DNA of 64,000 nucleotides from Lentzea albidocapillata (GCF_000719115.1 NZ_JOEA01000001.1:62001-126000), one strand, 5' to 3'. Positions 16,061 to 25,052 are shown, numbered from the stretch's first letter. Made by a program: numbers and translations. The notes: a model not told the origin generated them from the letters alone.

Positions 16061-18328
16061 GTGGGCGGTTCGCTTTACCCAGGTCGCAGAGGCAATTTGC
16101 CTGCTGACACAACTACTTTCGTCGGCCGCAAGCACGACGTCGCCGAGGTGAGGAGGCTGCTGTCCGAGTCGCGCCTCGTCACTCTGACGGGCGTCGGTGG
16201 CGTCGGCAAGACGCGACTGGCGTTGCGTGCTGCCGCCGAGACGAGCAGGGCGTTCCGCGACGGGGTGTGGTTCGTCGAACTGGGCGGTGTCACCGACCCG
16301 GAACTGGTGGTGCACACGGTTCTGGGACAACTGGGCGTCCGCGACGACACCGTCCGCATGCATCGCACCGTCCTGGTGGAACACCTGCGCGACCGGCAGA
16401 TGCTGATTGTCCTGGACAACTGCGAGCACGTCATCGGGGCGGCCGCCGACCTCGTGGACGCGCTGCTGCGCGGGGTCCCCGGCCTGCGCGTGCTCGCCAC
16501 CAGCCGCGAACGCCTGGGCGTCGACGGCGAACACCTGTGGCAGGTCGCGCCTCTGCCGCAGGACCCGGCGGTGGCGTTGTTCGCCGAACGGGCCGTGGCC
16601 GTCGACCCCGGCTTCGTCCTCGACGCGCGCAACCACGAGCAGGTCAGCCAGATCTGCGCGCTGCTGGGTGGAATCCCGCTGGCCATCGAACTGGCGGCCG
16701 TGCGCCTGCGCGTGCTCGGTCTTGACCACTTGTCGTCCAGATTGGACAACACCTTCCGGGTGCTCGCGGACGGCAAGCGCGGCGGCGACCCCCGCCACCA
16801 GACGCTGCACGCCGCGGTGGACTGGAGCTTTCACCTGTGCACGCGGTCCGAGCAGATCCTGTGGGCACGGGCGTCGGTGTTCTCCGGCACGTTCGACCTG
16901 GAGGCCGCGGAACGCGTCTGCTCCGGTGACAGCGTCCCGATCGAGGAGATCATGCGCTCGCTGATGGGCCTGGTCGACAAGTCCGTCGTGGTGGCCGAGC
17001 AGCACCCGTCCGGCACCCGCTTCCGGCTGCTGGAGCCGTTGCGCCAGTACGGCCTGGGGAAGCTGCGCGACGCCGGCCGTGAACAGGTGATGCGCGAACG
17101 GCACCGCGACCACTTCATCGAGTGGGCCGAGCGCCGCGAACAGGAGTGGTTCGGGCCGGCCCAGCCGCAGATCTTCGCGCTCACCCGTCTGGAGCAGGGG
17201 AATCTGCGGTCCGCCCTGGACTTCGGCTTCGACCACGGCGGCGACCACTGCGTGCACCTGGCGAGCACGCTGTGGTTCTACTGGGCGGGCTGCGGCATGC
17301 TCGGGGAGGGCCGCCACTGGCTCGACCGCGCCGTGGCGAGCGCGAAACCGGGCCCGCTGCGGGCCAAAGCGCTGTGGGTCAACGGCTACGTCTCGACGTT
17401 GCAGGGCGACCTGCCCGCGTCGGTGCGGATGCTGGACGAGTGCCGTGAGTACGCCGTCGAGTCCGGCGACGGGTCCGCGCTCGCCTACGCGACTCACCGC
17501 ATCGCCTGCACGCACCTGGTCAGCGACGACCTCGACCTCGCGGAAAGCGGGTTCCAGGAGGCCATGCGCCTGTACCGGAGCCAGGGCACGGTCAACAGCC
17601 ACACCATGCTCGCCGGCATCGAGCTCGCGATCTCGGCGACGTTCCGGCGTGACTTCGCGTCCGCCGAACGGCTCTGCGTCGAGGCCAAGGCCATCGGCGA
17701 GGAGCACGGCGAACTGTGGGCGCAGGCCTACGCGACCTGGGTGCTGGCGTTGTGCGCGTGGGTCAGCGGCGACCTGGCCCGCGCCGACGTGCTCGGCCGC
17801 GAGTGCCTGCGGATCAAGCGCTCGTTCCACGACCTGCTGGGCATCGTGCTCGCGATCGAACTGCTGGCCTGGATCTCCGCCTCGCAGGGCAACGCGGTGC
17901 GCGCGGCCACGTTGCTGGGCGCCACCAACGAGATCTGGCAGTCGGTGGGCTATCCCATGTTCGGGTCGCGCTACTTCGGCACGCCGCACGGCGAATGCGA
18001 GTCCGCGACGGTCTCCACGCTCGGCGAGCAGGAGTTCCGGGCGGTGTTCCGCAAGGGCATGGACCTCGAACTGGACGACGCCATCGCGTTCGCGATCGGC
18101 GAGGAACAGGCGCAGGTCCCGGTGCCGGTCCTGGCCCTCGCCCCGCTGACCCGGCGCGAGCAGCAGGTCGCCGACCTCATCGCCGGTGGTATGTCGAACA
18201 AGGAGATCGCGGCCAGGCTGGTGATCGCGCGGCGGACCGCGGAGGGGCACGTGGAGCGGATCCTGCAGAAGCTCGGCTTCAGCTCGCGCGCGCAGATCGC
18301 CACCTGGGTCACCGAACGCCGCGTCTAG
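16061..18328 (+). CDS. LuxR-family regulator with NB-ARC/TPR sensor region
   Basis: The 755-aa regulator has a P-loop NTPase of the NB-ARC/STAND type (TLTGVGGVGKTRLAL at ~45-60, Walker B MLIVLDNCEH, GGIPLAIELAA), TPR-like helical repeats in the middle, and a C-terminal LuxR helix-turn-helix (LTRREQQVADLIAGGMSNKEIA from ~690). STAND regulators of this design switch on ATP binding and an unknown ligand. It starts at GTG 16061 with TAGGGT at 16049-16054 six nt before, so leaderless. The 3' end overlaps the convergent LCP gene by 4 bp. Confidence 0.92.
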   Translation: MGGSLYPGRRGNLPADTTTFVGRKHDVAEVRRLLSESRLVTLTGVGGVGKTRLALRAAAETSRAFRDGVWFVELGGVTDPELVVHTVLGQLGVRDDTVRMHRTVLVEHLRDRQMLIVLDNCEHVIGAAADLVDALLRGVPGLRVLATSRERLGVDGEHLWQVAPLPQDPAVALFAERAVAVDPGFVLDARNHEQVSQICALLGGIPLAIELAAVRLRVLGLDHLSSRLDNTFRVLADGKRGGDPRHQTLHAAVDWSFHLCTRSEQILWARASVFSGTFDLEAAERVCSGDSVPIEEIMRSLMGLVDKSVVVAEQHPSGTRFRLLEPLRQYGLGKLRDAGREQVMRERHRDHFIEWAERREQEWFGPAQPQIFALTRLEQGNLRSALDFGFDHGGDHCVHLASTLWFYWAGCGMLGEGRHWLDRAVASAKPGPLRAKALWVNGYVSTLQGDLPASVRMLDECREYAVESGDGSALAYATHRIACTHLVSDDLDLAESGFQEAMRLYRSQGTVNSHTMLAGIELAISATFRRDFASAERLCVEAKAIGEEHGELWAQAYATWVLALCAWVSGDLARADVLGRECLRIKRSFHDLLGIVLAIELLAWISASQGNAVRAATLLGATNEIWQSVGYPMFGSRYFGTPHGECESATVSTLGEQEFRAVFRKGMDLELDDAIAFAIGEEQAQVPVPVLALAPLTRREQQVADLIAGGMSNKEIAARLVIARRTAEGHVERILQKLGFSSRAQIATWVTERRV

Positions 18329-19392
18329 TCGATGCAGGGAACGCCGTCGCCGGGCGGCGGTGGGGGCGGGGCCGTGGCCAGTTCGGTCACCTTCGCCCTC
18401 ACCTTGGCCTGGTCCACCCTGTTCACGTCGAGCCCGCCCAGGTGTGCGCCACCCTCGGTCGGCAGCGTGTCGAACCGCACCTCGGAGGGGATGTCGCGGG
18501 CGAACTCGATCAGGTCGAACCGCGCGTCCAGCACGACATCCTGCTTGGCCATGTCGATCATCGCCTGCACCGCGCCCACGTCCGCGCCCTTGAGCCGCTT
18601 GGTCACGGCGGACAGGAACGCCTGCTGCCGCCTGGTGCGGCCGAGGTCACCGTCGGGCAGGCCGTGCCGCTGCCGCACGAACGACAGCGCCTGGCCCGCG
18701 TCGAGGTGCTGCGGCCCGGCCGGGAAGTCCGCGCCGGACAACGGGTCCTTCGTCGCGTTGCGCAGGCACACGTCCACGCCACCGAGCCCCTCGGCGATGT
18801 GGAAGAACCCGATCAGCGAGATCTCCACGAGGTGGTCGATCGGCTGGCTCAGGAACGACGACACCGTCTGCACCTGTGCCCTGCGCCCGGCCTCCCGCCC
18901 GGCGCGTTCCAGTTCCCGCCTGTCGTGCGTGCCGGCCGCGCGCAGCCGGTCCTCCTCGACGATCTTGGCCCGCCCGTAGGCCTCCTTGATCTTGCCCTCG
19001 CCGCCCGACGACAGCGCGACGAGGTTGTCCCTGGGCACGGACATCGCCACGGCCGGTCCGGAAACCGGGATGTGCAACAGGATCAGCGTGTTCGCGTTGT
19101 AGCCGCCGCGGTCGCTCTCGCCCGCCTGCATGCGCCGCAGCACGTCGTCCGGGAGTGGTTCGCCGTGCAGGTCCAGCCTGGTCGTCAGGCCCATGATCAG
19201 GATGTTGCGGCCGGACTCCGAGCGCGGTGCGTCGTCGGAGATCGCGTAGGACCTCTCGACCCCCGTCGAGAGGGTGGACACGGTGGTCCAGGCGAACGCG
19301 GAGGCGGCGAGGACGACCACGCTCAGAGCCGTCCACGCGATGCGCGTGAGGACGAGGAAGACCGCGCGGTGATAGCCGCCACGTGATTGCAT
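18325..19392 (-). CDS. LCP (LytR-CpsA-Psr) family cell-wall glycopolymer ligase
   Basis: The 355-aa protein has one N-terminal membrane helix (VFLVLTRIAWTALSVVVLAA) and an extracytoplasmic LCP domain: ILIMGLTTR, SVPRDNLVAL, the IDHLVEISLIGFF block, and LSFVRQRHGLPDGDLGRTRRQQ with the basic polyprenyl-phosphate-binding residues. LCP enzymes attach polyprenyl-linked polymers such as arabinogalactan or teichoic acids to peptidoglycan. The C-terminal region ends in a proline run. It is divergent from the membrane protein/glycosyltransferase genes, another envelope set. Confidence 0.9.
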   Translation of the reverse strand: MQSRGGYHRAVFLVLTRIAWTALSVVVLAASAFAWTTVSTLSTGVERSYAISDDAPRSESGRNILIMGLTTRLDLHGEPLPDDVLRRMQAGESDRGGYNANTLILLHIPVSGPAVAMSVPRDNLVALSSGGEGKIKEAYGRAKIVEEDRLRAAGTHDRRELERAGREAGRRAQVQTVSSFLSQPIDHLVEISLIGFFHIAEGLGGVDVCLRNATKDPLSGADFPAGPQHLDAGQALSFVRQRHGLPDGDLGRTRRQQAFLSAVTKRLKGADVGAVQAMIDMAKQDVVLDARFDLIEFARDIPSEVRFDTLPTEGGAHLGGLDVNRVDQAKVRAKVTELATAPPPPPPGDGVPCID

Positions 19393-19426
19393 GAACAGAA
19401 CACCCCCTGAACTATTCTAGGTGGTC

Positions 19427-19846
19427 ATGGGGGTTCAACTGCCCACTCTCGCCGCGCTCGCGATGCTGGCGGTGTTCGCGCAGACGGGGGTCTGGGTGGA
19501 CGGGGGCGACTTCGGCTGGGCGTTCGGCGGGTGGCTCGTGGGCGGCACGCTCGTGGTCTCGGCACTGGTTCGCCGGGTGGGGTTGTGGACGGTGGCACCG
19601 GCGCCACCTCTCGTGTTCGTCGTCGTCGCGGTGGGCGACGCGGCCTGGGAACGGCAGTCGAAGAGGTACGCGCCGTGGGGGAGCAGCAAGGAGTTCGCCG
19701 CTGACGCGGTCCCGTTGCTGGTGAACGGGTTTCCGTGGATGGCGGCGGCGGTCGGCGCGGCACTGGTGGTCGCGGTCGTCCGCATCATCACTGGGGGGAA
19801 GAGAAAATGCAGGTCTTCGTCGACAGAACCGGCGGTAGACGGGTAA
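19427..19846 (+). CDS. Small multispanning membrane protein
   Basis: This 139-aa protein has about four hydrophobic segments, beginning GVQLPTLAALAMLAVFAQTGVW; it may belong to the DUF6542 type, which I cannot confirm. A TATTCT -10 at 19413-19418 lies 8 nt before ATG 19427, so it may be leaderless; a GTG at 19421 is the alternative start. It heads a run of overlapping genes ending in the glycosyltransferase, so it is probably part of the same envelope-polysaccharide operon. Confidence 0.7.
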   Translation: MGVQLPTLAALAMLAVFAQTGVWVDGGDFGWAFGGWLVGGTLVVSALVRRVGLWTVAPAPPLVFVVVAVGDAAWERQSKRYAPWGSSKEFAADAVPLLVNGFPWMAAAVGAALVVAVVRIITGGKRKCRSSSTEPAVDG

Positions 19847-19932
19847 CGGCGAGGCTGGTCAGCTGGACCGTCGCGAGTGGACTGATCGTGTTCGCGGCCG
19901 TGGTGGGCGGCACGCTGCTGGGAGCGTGGTGA
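19807..19932 (+). CDS. 41-aa single-span membrane peptide
   Basis: The ATG at 19807 follows a strong GGGGGGAAGAG ribosome site and encodes 41 aa: a short basic head, then a hydrophobic helix (LIVFAAVVGGTLLGAW). It overlaps the previous gene by 40 bp in another frame, and its stop overlaps the next start (GTGGTGA). The strong ribosome site and the coupling argue it is translated. It may be a small subunit of the glycosyltransferase, as short membrane partners occur in Pga/Ica-type synthases. Role inferred. Confidence 0.6.
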   Translation: MQVFVDRTGGRRVTARLVSWTVASGLIVFAAVVGGTLLGAW

Positions 19933-21815
19933 CGCGCACGCCGCGGTTGCACTGGATCTCCATCCTGCTCGGGCTGCTCGTGCTGATGTGCGTGGTGTCG
20001 TTCCACGCCTACGCGTCGATCAGGCCCGAGCCCGTCCCGGTCGCGGGCGGGCACCGGGAACTGCCGGACGGCACGCTCGCGCTGGCGTTCCACGGCGGCC
20101 CGGACCCGAAGTGGACGCCGCGGACCCTGGAGAGACTGGACGCCGCGGGCATCAAGGCGACCTTCTTCGTCACCGGCGCCCAGGTCACCCGGCATCCTGA
20201 CGTCGCGCGCCGGATCGTCGCCGAGGGGCACCGGATCGGCATCGACGGGTTCCGCGCCGAAGGCGACCACACCGACCCGTTGAACCTCGCCTTCGCGCAG
20301 GCCGCGCTCGCCGACGCGCTGGGCGTCCACACGCGACTGGTGGGCGCTCCGGCCGAGGTCGACAGCGGCGACCGCGAGTACCAGGACATCGGCACGCTGG
20401 TGCGGATGTCGTTGCGGGAGCGGGGAGGCGTCGTCCGGCTGCACGACGACGGCAGCATCGGCGGCGACATCGCCCGGGAACTCGCGAGGCAGCCCGGCTA
20501 CCGGTTCGTGCTCGTCGACGACGGACCGCCGGTCGAGGCCTCCGTGCGCGAACGGTTCACCGGCGCGGTCACCACGTGGTCCCAGCGCAACGGCGGTGTC
20601 GTGCTCGTGCTGTTCGGCACGGCCATCGCGATCGCCGCCCTGCTCGGCCTGCTGCGCACCCTGATGCAGCTGGGCCTCGCGCACACCGACCGCCGGCTGC
20701 GGCGGGAGAGCGAGCCGCCGCCGTGGTTCGCGCCGCCGGTCTCGGTGGTCGTCCCCGCGTACAACGAGGCGCTCAACATCGCCGCCACGGTCAGGTCCAT
20801 CGCCGGGAACAACCACGTCGCCGACGTCGAGGTGATCGTCGTCGACGACGGCTCGACCGACGGCACCGCGGATGTCGCCAAAGAGCTGGACCTGCCCGGC
20901 GTCACCGTGATCAGGCAGACCAACCAGGGCAAGCCGGCGGCGTTGAACGCGGGCGTCCGCGAGGCGGCGCACGACGTGCTGGTGCTCGTGGACGGCGACA
21001 CGATCTTCGAGCCGGACACGATCGGCCAGCTCGTGCAACCGTTCGCGGACAACGGGGTCGGCGCGGTCTCCGGCAACGCCAAGGTCGGCAACCGGCAGGG
21101 CCTGCTCGGGCGCTGGCAGCACCTGGAGTACTGCGCGGGCTCCAACCTGGACCGGCAGATCCTGCACGCGCTGCGCTGCATCCCGACGGTGCCGGGCGCG
21201 GTCGGGGCGTTCCGCAGGGCCGCGCTCACCGACGTCGGCGGCGTCAGCGACGACACGCTGGCCGAGGACACCGACCTCACGATGGCCGTCACGCGCGCGG
21301 GCTGGCGGGTCGCCTACCGTCCGGAGGCCAGGGCGTGGACGGAGGCACCGGCCAGCCTCCACGGCCTGTTCCGGCAGCGTTACCGCTGGTCGTACGGCAC
21401 TTTTCAGGCGATGTGGAAGCACCGTGGCGCGTTGGTGGAGAACGGGCCGATGGGCCGGTTCGGACTCCTCTACCTCTTGGCGTTCCACCTGCTGCTGCCG
21501 CTGCTCGCGCCGGTGATGGACCTCTTCGTGCTGTACGGGTTCCTCGTCGCGGACGCACCGCTCGGGCTGATCGTGTGGGCGGTGTTCCTGCTGATCCAGA
21601 CGGCGAGTGCGGGGTACGCGCTGCGGCTCGACGGCGAGTCGCTCCGGCCGTTGTGGGCCTATCCGTTGCAGCAGCTGGTTTATCGGCAGCTGATGTACGT
21701 CGTGGTCATCCAGTCGTTGATCACGGCGTTGCACGGCACGCAGTTGCGCTGGATGTCGGTGCGGCGCACGGGTCGGCTCACGGACGCGCCCGGCGGTACG
21801 GTGCACGTCACCTGA
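19926..21815 (+). CDS. Membrane family-2 glycosyltransferase fused to an inactive-looking NodB domain
   Basis: The 629-aa protein has an N-terminal TM helix, a polysaccharide-deacetylase (NodB) domain (residues ~45-200), a TM helix, a GT2 catalytic domain (~270-500) and C-terminal TM helices. The GT2 part looks active: VVDDGSTDGTA, LVDGDT, AEDTDL and RQRYRW (QxxRW), as in PgaC/IcaA-type N-acetylglucosamine synthases. The NodB part is not: the TFDDGP signature reads AFHGGP (H56, G57), losing the catalytic and metal-binding Asp, and no clear HxxxH follows. Such fusions usually make and deacetylate a surface polymer; here deacetylation is doubtful. GTG 19926 or 19929 is the start. Confidence 0.9.
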   Translation: MVTRTPRLHWISILLGLLVLMCVVSFHAYASIRPEPVPVAGGHRELPDGTLALAFHGGPDPKWTPRTLERLDAAGIKATFFVTGAQVTRHPDVARRIVAEGHRIGIDGFRAEGDHTDPLNLAFAQAALADALGVHTRLVGAPAEVDSGDREYQDIGTLVRMSLRERGGVVRLHDDGSIGGDIARELARQPGYRFVLVDDGPPVEASVRERFTGAVTTWSQRNGGVVLVLFGTAIAIAALLGLLRTLMQLGLAHTDRRLRRESEPPPWFAPPVSVVVPAYNEALNIAATVRSIAGNNHVADVEVIVVDDGSTDGTADVAKELDLPGVTVIRQTNQGKPAALNAGVREAAHDVLVLVDGDTIFEPDTIGQLVQPFADNGVGAVSGNAKVGNRQGLLGRWQHLEYCAGSNLDRQILHALRCIPTVPGAVGAFRRAALTDVGGVSDDTLAEDTDLTMAVTRAGWRVAYRPEARAWTEAPASLHGLFRQRYRWSYGTFQAMWKHRGALVENGPMGRFGLLYLLAFHLLLPLLAPVMDLFVLYGFLVADAPLGLIVWAVFLLIQTASAGYALRLDGESLRPLWAYPLQQLVYRQLMYVVVIQSLITALHGTQLRWMSVRRTGRLTDAPGGTVHVT

Positions 21816-21826
21816 GCCTGGGAGAC

Positions 21827-22393
21827 ATGTTGGGTCGCACGCCTTTGGACGCGCCGGAGCGTCAGCAGGAGGTCTTCGCCGCCGTGCTCGGTGTGCTGGC
21901 CGAGGTCGGCTACGCGCGGTTCAACATGGACCTCGTCGCCGGCCGGGCGCGCGCCAGCAAGGCGAGCCTCTACCAGCGCTGGCCGTCCAAGGCGCGGCTG
22001 ATCACGGACGCGCTGAAGGCGAACCTGCCCGAACTGCCCCAGCCGGACGAGGGCACGTTCGCCGAGGACGTCCGCCAGATCCTGCTGGCGTGGGGCGAGC
22101 CGACGCCGTTCGACACCGCCGGCATCTTCCTCGGGTTGCTCGAAGGCAGTCGCCAGGACGCCGACCTCGCGTGCCTGCGCGAGGAGCACGTCGACCGCGC
22201 CTACACGGAGCACCTGCGGGTCGCCGTGGACCGGGCGAAGGCGCGCGGTGAACTGCCGGAGCGCCTCGACGCCGACTTTCTCATCACCGCGCTGATCTCG
22301 ACCTTCGTGCTCAGGTCCGAGGAGCAGGGCGTGATCGAGGGCATCGTCGACGGCCTGTTGAGACCGCTGATCGGGACTTTCAGGGCCAAATAA
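21827..22393 (+). CDS. TetR-family transcriptional regulator
   Basis: The 188-aa protein has a TetR helix-turn-helix (VLGVLAEVGYARFNMDLV, then KASLYQRWPSKARLI) and a TetR_C-type second domain. ATG 21827 is preceded by GGGAG. The long open frame to the left is a shadow of the glycosyltransferase gene. It lies between the glycosyltransferase and a P450 gene in the same direction; the 78-bp gap to the P450 contains inverted repeats that may be its operator. Confidence 0.9.
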   Translation: MLGRTPLDAPERQQEVFAAVLGVLAEVGYARFNMDLVAGRARASKASLYQRWPSKARLITDALKANLPELPQPDEGTFAEDVRQILLAWGEPTPFDTAGIFLGLLEGSRQDADLACLREEHVDRAYTEHLRVAVDRAKARGELPERLDADFLITALISTFVLRSEEQGVIEGIVDGLLRPLIGTFRAK

Positions 22394-22403
22394 CTCGTCA
22401 AAG

Positions 22404-22455
22404 CGTAGTTTCTTCGCTACGTTCGGTCATGGAATCAAAAGAACAGTTTTGTTCT
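22404..22455. promoter_or_regulatory. Inverted repeats before the P450 gene
   Basis: CGTAG-N8-CTACG is at 22404-22421, and AGAACA-GTTT-TGTTCT, a perfect 6-bp-arm palindrome, is at 22440-22455, ending 17 bp before the P450 start. The second is positioned like an operator and could be the target of the TetR protein encoded upstream. Confidence 0.45.
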
Positions 22456-22471
22456 GTTGAGGGGAACTCCC

Positions 22472-23665
22472 GTGACTGAAGCTGCTGTCTGCCCGGTCCA
22501 CCACGAACGCGACCACCCGCTCCAGCCGCCGATCGGTTTCGCCGAGGCCGTCAGCGACGGGCCGGTCAGGATGGTCTGGCCCAACGGTGTCGAGGCCTGG
22601 ATGGTGTCGAGCTACGCCGGTGTCCGGCAGGTGCTGTCCGACTCGCGGTTCAGCACCCGCAAGGGCGGACAGCCGGAGATGCGCACCGACGACGGCGAGG
22701 AGGTGCTCGACCCCGACCAGCCCGGCAACATCAATGGCATCGACGGCGCCGAGCACATGCGGTTGCGTCGTCCTCTCTCGCGCGGCTTCATGGTCAAGCG
22801 CATGAACGAACTGCGTCCGCGCATCCAGCAGATCGTCGACGAGCACCTCGACGTGATGGAGGCCAAGGGCGCTCCCGCCGACCTGGTCACCTCGCTGTGC
22901 CTGCCGCTGCCGTCGCTGGTGATCGCCGAACTGCTGGGCGTGCCGCCGGAGCATCAGGAGCTGTTCCAGGCCACGGCCGGCGACCTCTTCGGCAAGAACG
23001 GCTCGAAGGACGAGTACCTCGCGCACGCGACCAAGCTCGCCGAGGTGCTCACGCCGATCGTCGAGGCGAAACGGGCCGCGGGCACGAACGACGACATGAT
23101 CGGCCTGATGGCCAACGACACCGACTTCAGCATGGACGAGCTGATCTTCCTCTGCATCGGGCTGCTCGCCGCCGGGCACGAGACCACGTCGAACTTCCTC
23201 GGCCTCTTCACGTTGCACCTGTTCGAGAAGCCCGACCAGCTCGAGATCCTGCGGCGCGACCCGAGTCGTGCGGACGTGGTGGTCGAGGAGCTGATGCGGT
23301 ACACGGTCGGCCAGCTCGGCGGCCCGGGACTCACCCGCAGGGCGACCGAGGACGTCGAGGTCGACGGCGTGCTGATCAGGGCGGGGGACTGGGTGAGCGT
23401 GTCGCTCATGGCGAACCTCGACGAGGCGCTCTGCCCGCGGGCCGAGCAGCTGGACCTGGACCGCGACGCCGTGTCGCACCTGGGCTTCGGGTTCGGGCCG
23501 CACCAGTGCCTCGGCGCGAACCTGGCCCGTGCGGAGCTGCAGATCGGCCTGCGGACGCTCTTCGAGCGGTTCCCGAACCTGCGCCCCGCCGTGCCCGTCA
23601 CGGAGATGGCCTACCGCAACGACATGATCACCTACGGCGCCGCCGAGATCCCGGTGGTGTGGTGA
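22472..23665 (+). CDS. Cytochrome P450 monooxygenase (P450-1)
   Basis: The 397-aa soluble bacterial P450 has the I-helix AGHETT, K-helix EELMR (ExxR) and heme-binding FGFGPHQCLG with ligand C346. It inserts oxygen into an unknown substrate using electrons from a ferredoxin. GTG 22472 is chosen because GAGGGG lies about 8 nt upstream; the TTG at 22457 overlaps that site. A ferredoxin gene follows after one base, a standard redox-partner arrangement. Confidence 0.95.
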   Translation: MTEAAVCPVHHERDHPLQPPIGFAEAVSDGPVRMVWPNGVEAWMVSSYAGVRQVLSDSRFSTRKGGQPEMRTDDGEEVLDPDQPGNINGIDGAEHMRLRRPLSRGFMVKRMNELRPRIQQIVDEHLDVMEAKGAPADLVTSLCLPLPSLVIAELLGVPPEHQELFQATAGDLFGKNGSKDEYLAHATKLAEVLTPIVEAKRAAGTNDDMIGLMANDTDFSMDELIFLCIGLLAAGHETTSNFLGLFTLHLFEKPDQLEILRRDPSRADVVVEELMRYTVGQLGGPGLTRRATEDVEVDGVLIRAGDWVSVSLMANLDEALCPRAEQLDLDRDAVSHLGFGFGPHQCLGANLARAELQIGLRTLFERFPNLRPAVPVTEMAYRNDMITYGAAEIPVVW

Positions 23666-23666
23666 C

Positions 23667-23861
23667 ATGACGGTCCGGATAGACCAGACGGGGTGCATCG
23701 GATCGGGCCAATGCGTGCTCGCCGCACCGGAAGTGTTCGACCAGTCGGACGACGACGGGCTCGGCATCGTGCTGATCGCCGAACCCTCCGCCGACCTGCT
23801 GCCGGGAGTTCGTGACGCGGTGGACAGGTGCCCCGCTCAGGTGGTGACGCTGGAAGAGTGA
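23667..23861 (+). CDS. Ferredoxin, single iron-sulfur cluster (P450-1 partner)
   Basis: The 64-aa ferredoxin has CIGSGQC and a later CPA, the three-Cys pattern of actinomycete [3Fe-4S]-type ferredoxins that feed P450s. It starts directly after the P450 stop, within the same operon. Two hairpins follow (23891-23916 and 23968-24001), either of which could end transcription. Confidence 0.93.
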   Translation: MTVRIDQTGCIGSGQCVLAAPEVFDQSDDDGLGIVLIAEPSADLLPGVRDAVDRCPAQVVTLEE

Positions 23862-23890
23862 CCTGATCGGCCGTTCCGGTGAGGGGTCGT

Positions 23891-24001
23891 CACGGGAAAT
23901 GGATTCAGTTCCCGTGCGCTGACACCTCGTTGGCCCTTTCCGTTCACCACGACCGTCCGTAATCGTAGGCGCGACCACCACGGCGTTGTGGCGGTCGCGC
24001 C
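23891..24001 (+). terminator. Two hairpins after the P450-ferredoxin operon
   Basis: CACGGGAA (23891-23898) pairs with TTCCCGTG (23909-23916). GGCGCGACC (23968-23976) pairs with GGTCGCGCC (23993-24001), with a further CCAC/GTGG inside. Both arms are perfect; no T tract follows. The rest of the 231-bp gap before the next gene shows nothing else clear. Confidence 0.65.
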
Positions 24002-24092
24002 GGCGTGCCCTCCGGGAGAGTCGAAAGGCCCTTCCAGACCAGGCCTGACAGCGGGATGGTGTCGGCGCGGGTGAGTACCGGAGGGCCGACCT

Positions 24093-25052
24093 ATGTTCAA
24101 CGGCGATGCGTTTCCAGATCGCGTGGACAAGACCGACGTGCGGCATGTCGAAACCCTGACGAGTGCGTTGAGGGCACTCGACCACGAATACGGCGGCGGT
24201 TCCTGCCGCGACGCCTGTGTCGCGTTGCTGAACTGGGCGAACCCGCTGATCGACACCAGTTCGTCCGGGCAGGTCCTGCACCGGCTCCAGGTGGCCATCG
24301 CGGACCTGCACAACCTGGCCGGCTGGGCGTCGTTCGACATGGGCCTGCTCGAATCGGCGCACCTGCACTTCGGCCGTGCGATGGGTCTCGCGCGGGCCTC
24401 GGGCAACAGCGCGTTGGAGGCGAACATCCACTACCGGATGGGCCGCGTGCATCTGCACTACGAGCTGGCCGAGGATGCTTTGTCGTCGTTCCAACGGGGT
24501 TTGCCCATCGCGCAGGCCAGCGGGTCCACGTTGGCCGTGTCGATCCTGCACGCCAACGAGGCGTGGGCGTTCGCCAAGATGGGTGCGGAAAGGCAGGCGC
24601 TGCGCCAGTTCGCGCGCGCCGAGGACGAGTTCCACCGGTCCGTGGCCGAGGAGGCTCCGCCGTGGGCGCAGTTCTTCGACCTGGCCGACCTGGTGTCGAT
24701 CGGCGGCATGGTGCACACCGAACTCGCGCGCACGTGCGACGTGACGTACGCGCGGTCGGCGATCCCGATGCTCACCAGTGCGATCTCCTCCGGGGGAGCG
24801 GAGGCGTCGCGCAGCCAGTCGTTCCGGCTGGCCGCGCTCGCGATGAACTACCTGGTGCAGAACGAGGCCGAACAGGCACGGGACATCGGGGAACAGGCGA
24901 TCGCGCTGTCCGGCCCGATCCGCTCGGCGCGCACGCGGGATCGCATGCGGCCGTTGAAGCAGGAGGCGGAACGGTTGCGGGGCAACGAGGCCGCGGACGA
25001 TCTGGCGTCACGCCTGGGGAAGTTCATGACGACGTCGCGAGGCGCGGCCTGA
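24093..25052 (+). CDS. TPR regulator-like protein without a DNA-binding domain (paralogue 2)
   Basis: The 319-aa TPR-like protein is clearly related to the one at 13825-14694: shared EYGGGSCRD, VAIADLHNLAGWASFD, YRMGRVHLHY and a C-terminal DRMRPLKQEA. Like its paralogue it starts close to the YGGG signature and lacks the XRE helix-turn-helix usual for this group. GGAGGG precedes the ATG by about 11 nt. It lies between the P450-1 operon and the AfsR-type regulator. It may be an accessory sensor; function unknown. Confidence 0.75.
   Translation: MFNGDAFPDRVDKTDVRHVETLTSALRALDHEYGGGSCRDACVALLNWANPLIDTSSSGQVLHRLQVAIADLHNLAGWASFDMGLLESAHLHFGRAMGLARASGNSALEANIHYRMGRVHLHYELAEDALSSFQRGLPIAQASGSTLAVSILHANEAWAFAKMGAERQALRQFARAEDEFHRSVAEEAPPWAQFFDLADLVSIGGMVHTELARTCDVTYARSAIPMLTSAISSGGAEASRSQSFRLAALAMNYLVQNEAEQARDIGEQAIALSGPIRSARTRDRMRPLKQEAERLRGNEAADDLASRLGKFMTTSRGAA

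Noticed and set aside
15986..18250. 754-aa minus-strand frame
   Set aside because: Exact antisense of the NB-ARC-LuxR gene, with no recognisable domain and biased Arg/Gln/Val composition.
19788..21806. 672-aa minus-strand frame
   Set aside because: Antisense of the glycosyltransferase fusion gene, whose motifs are clear on the plus strand.
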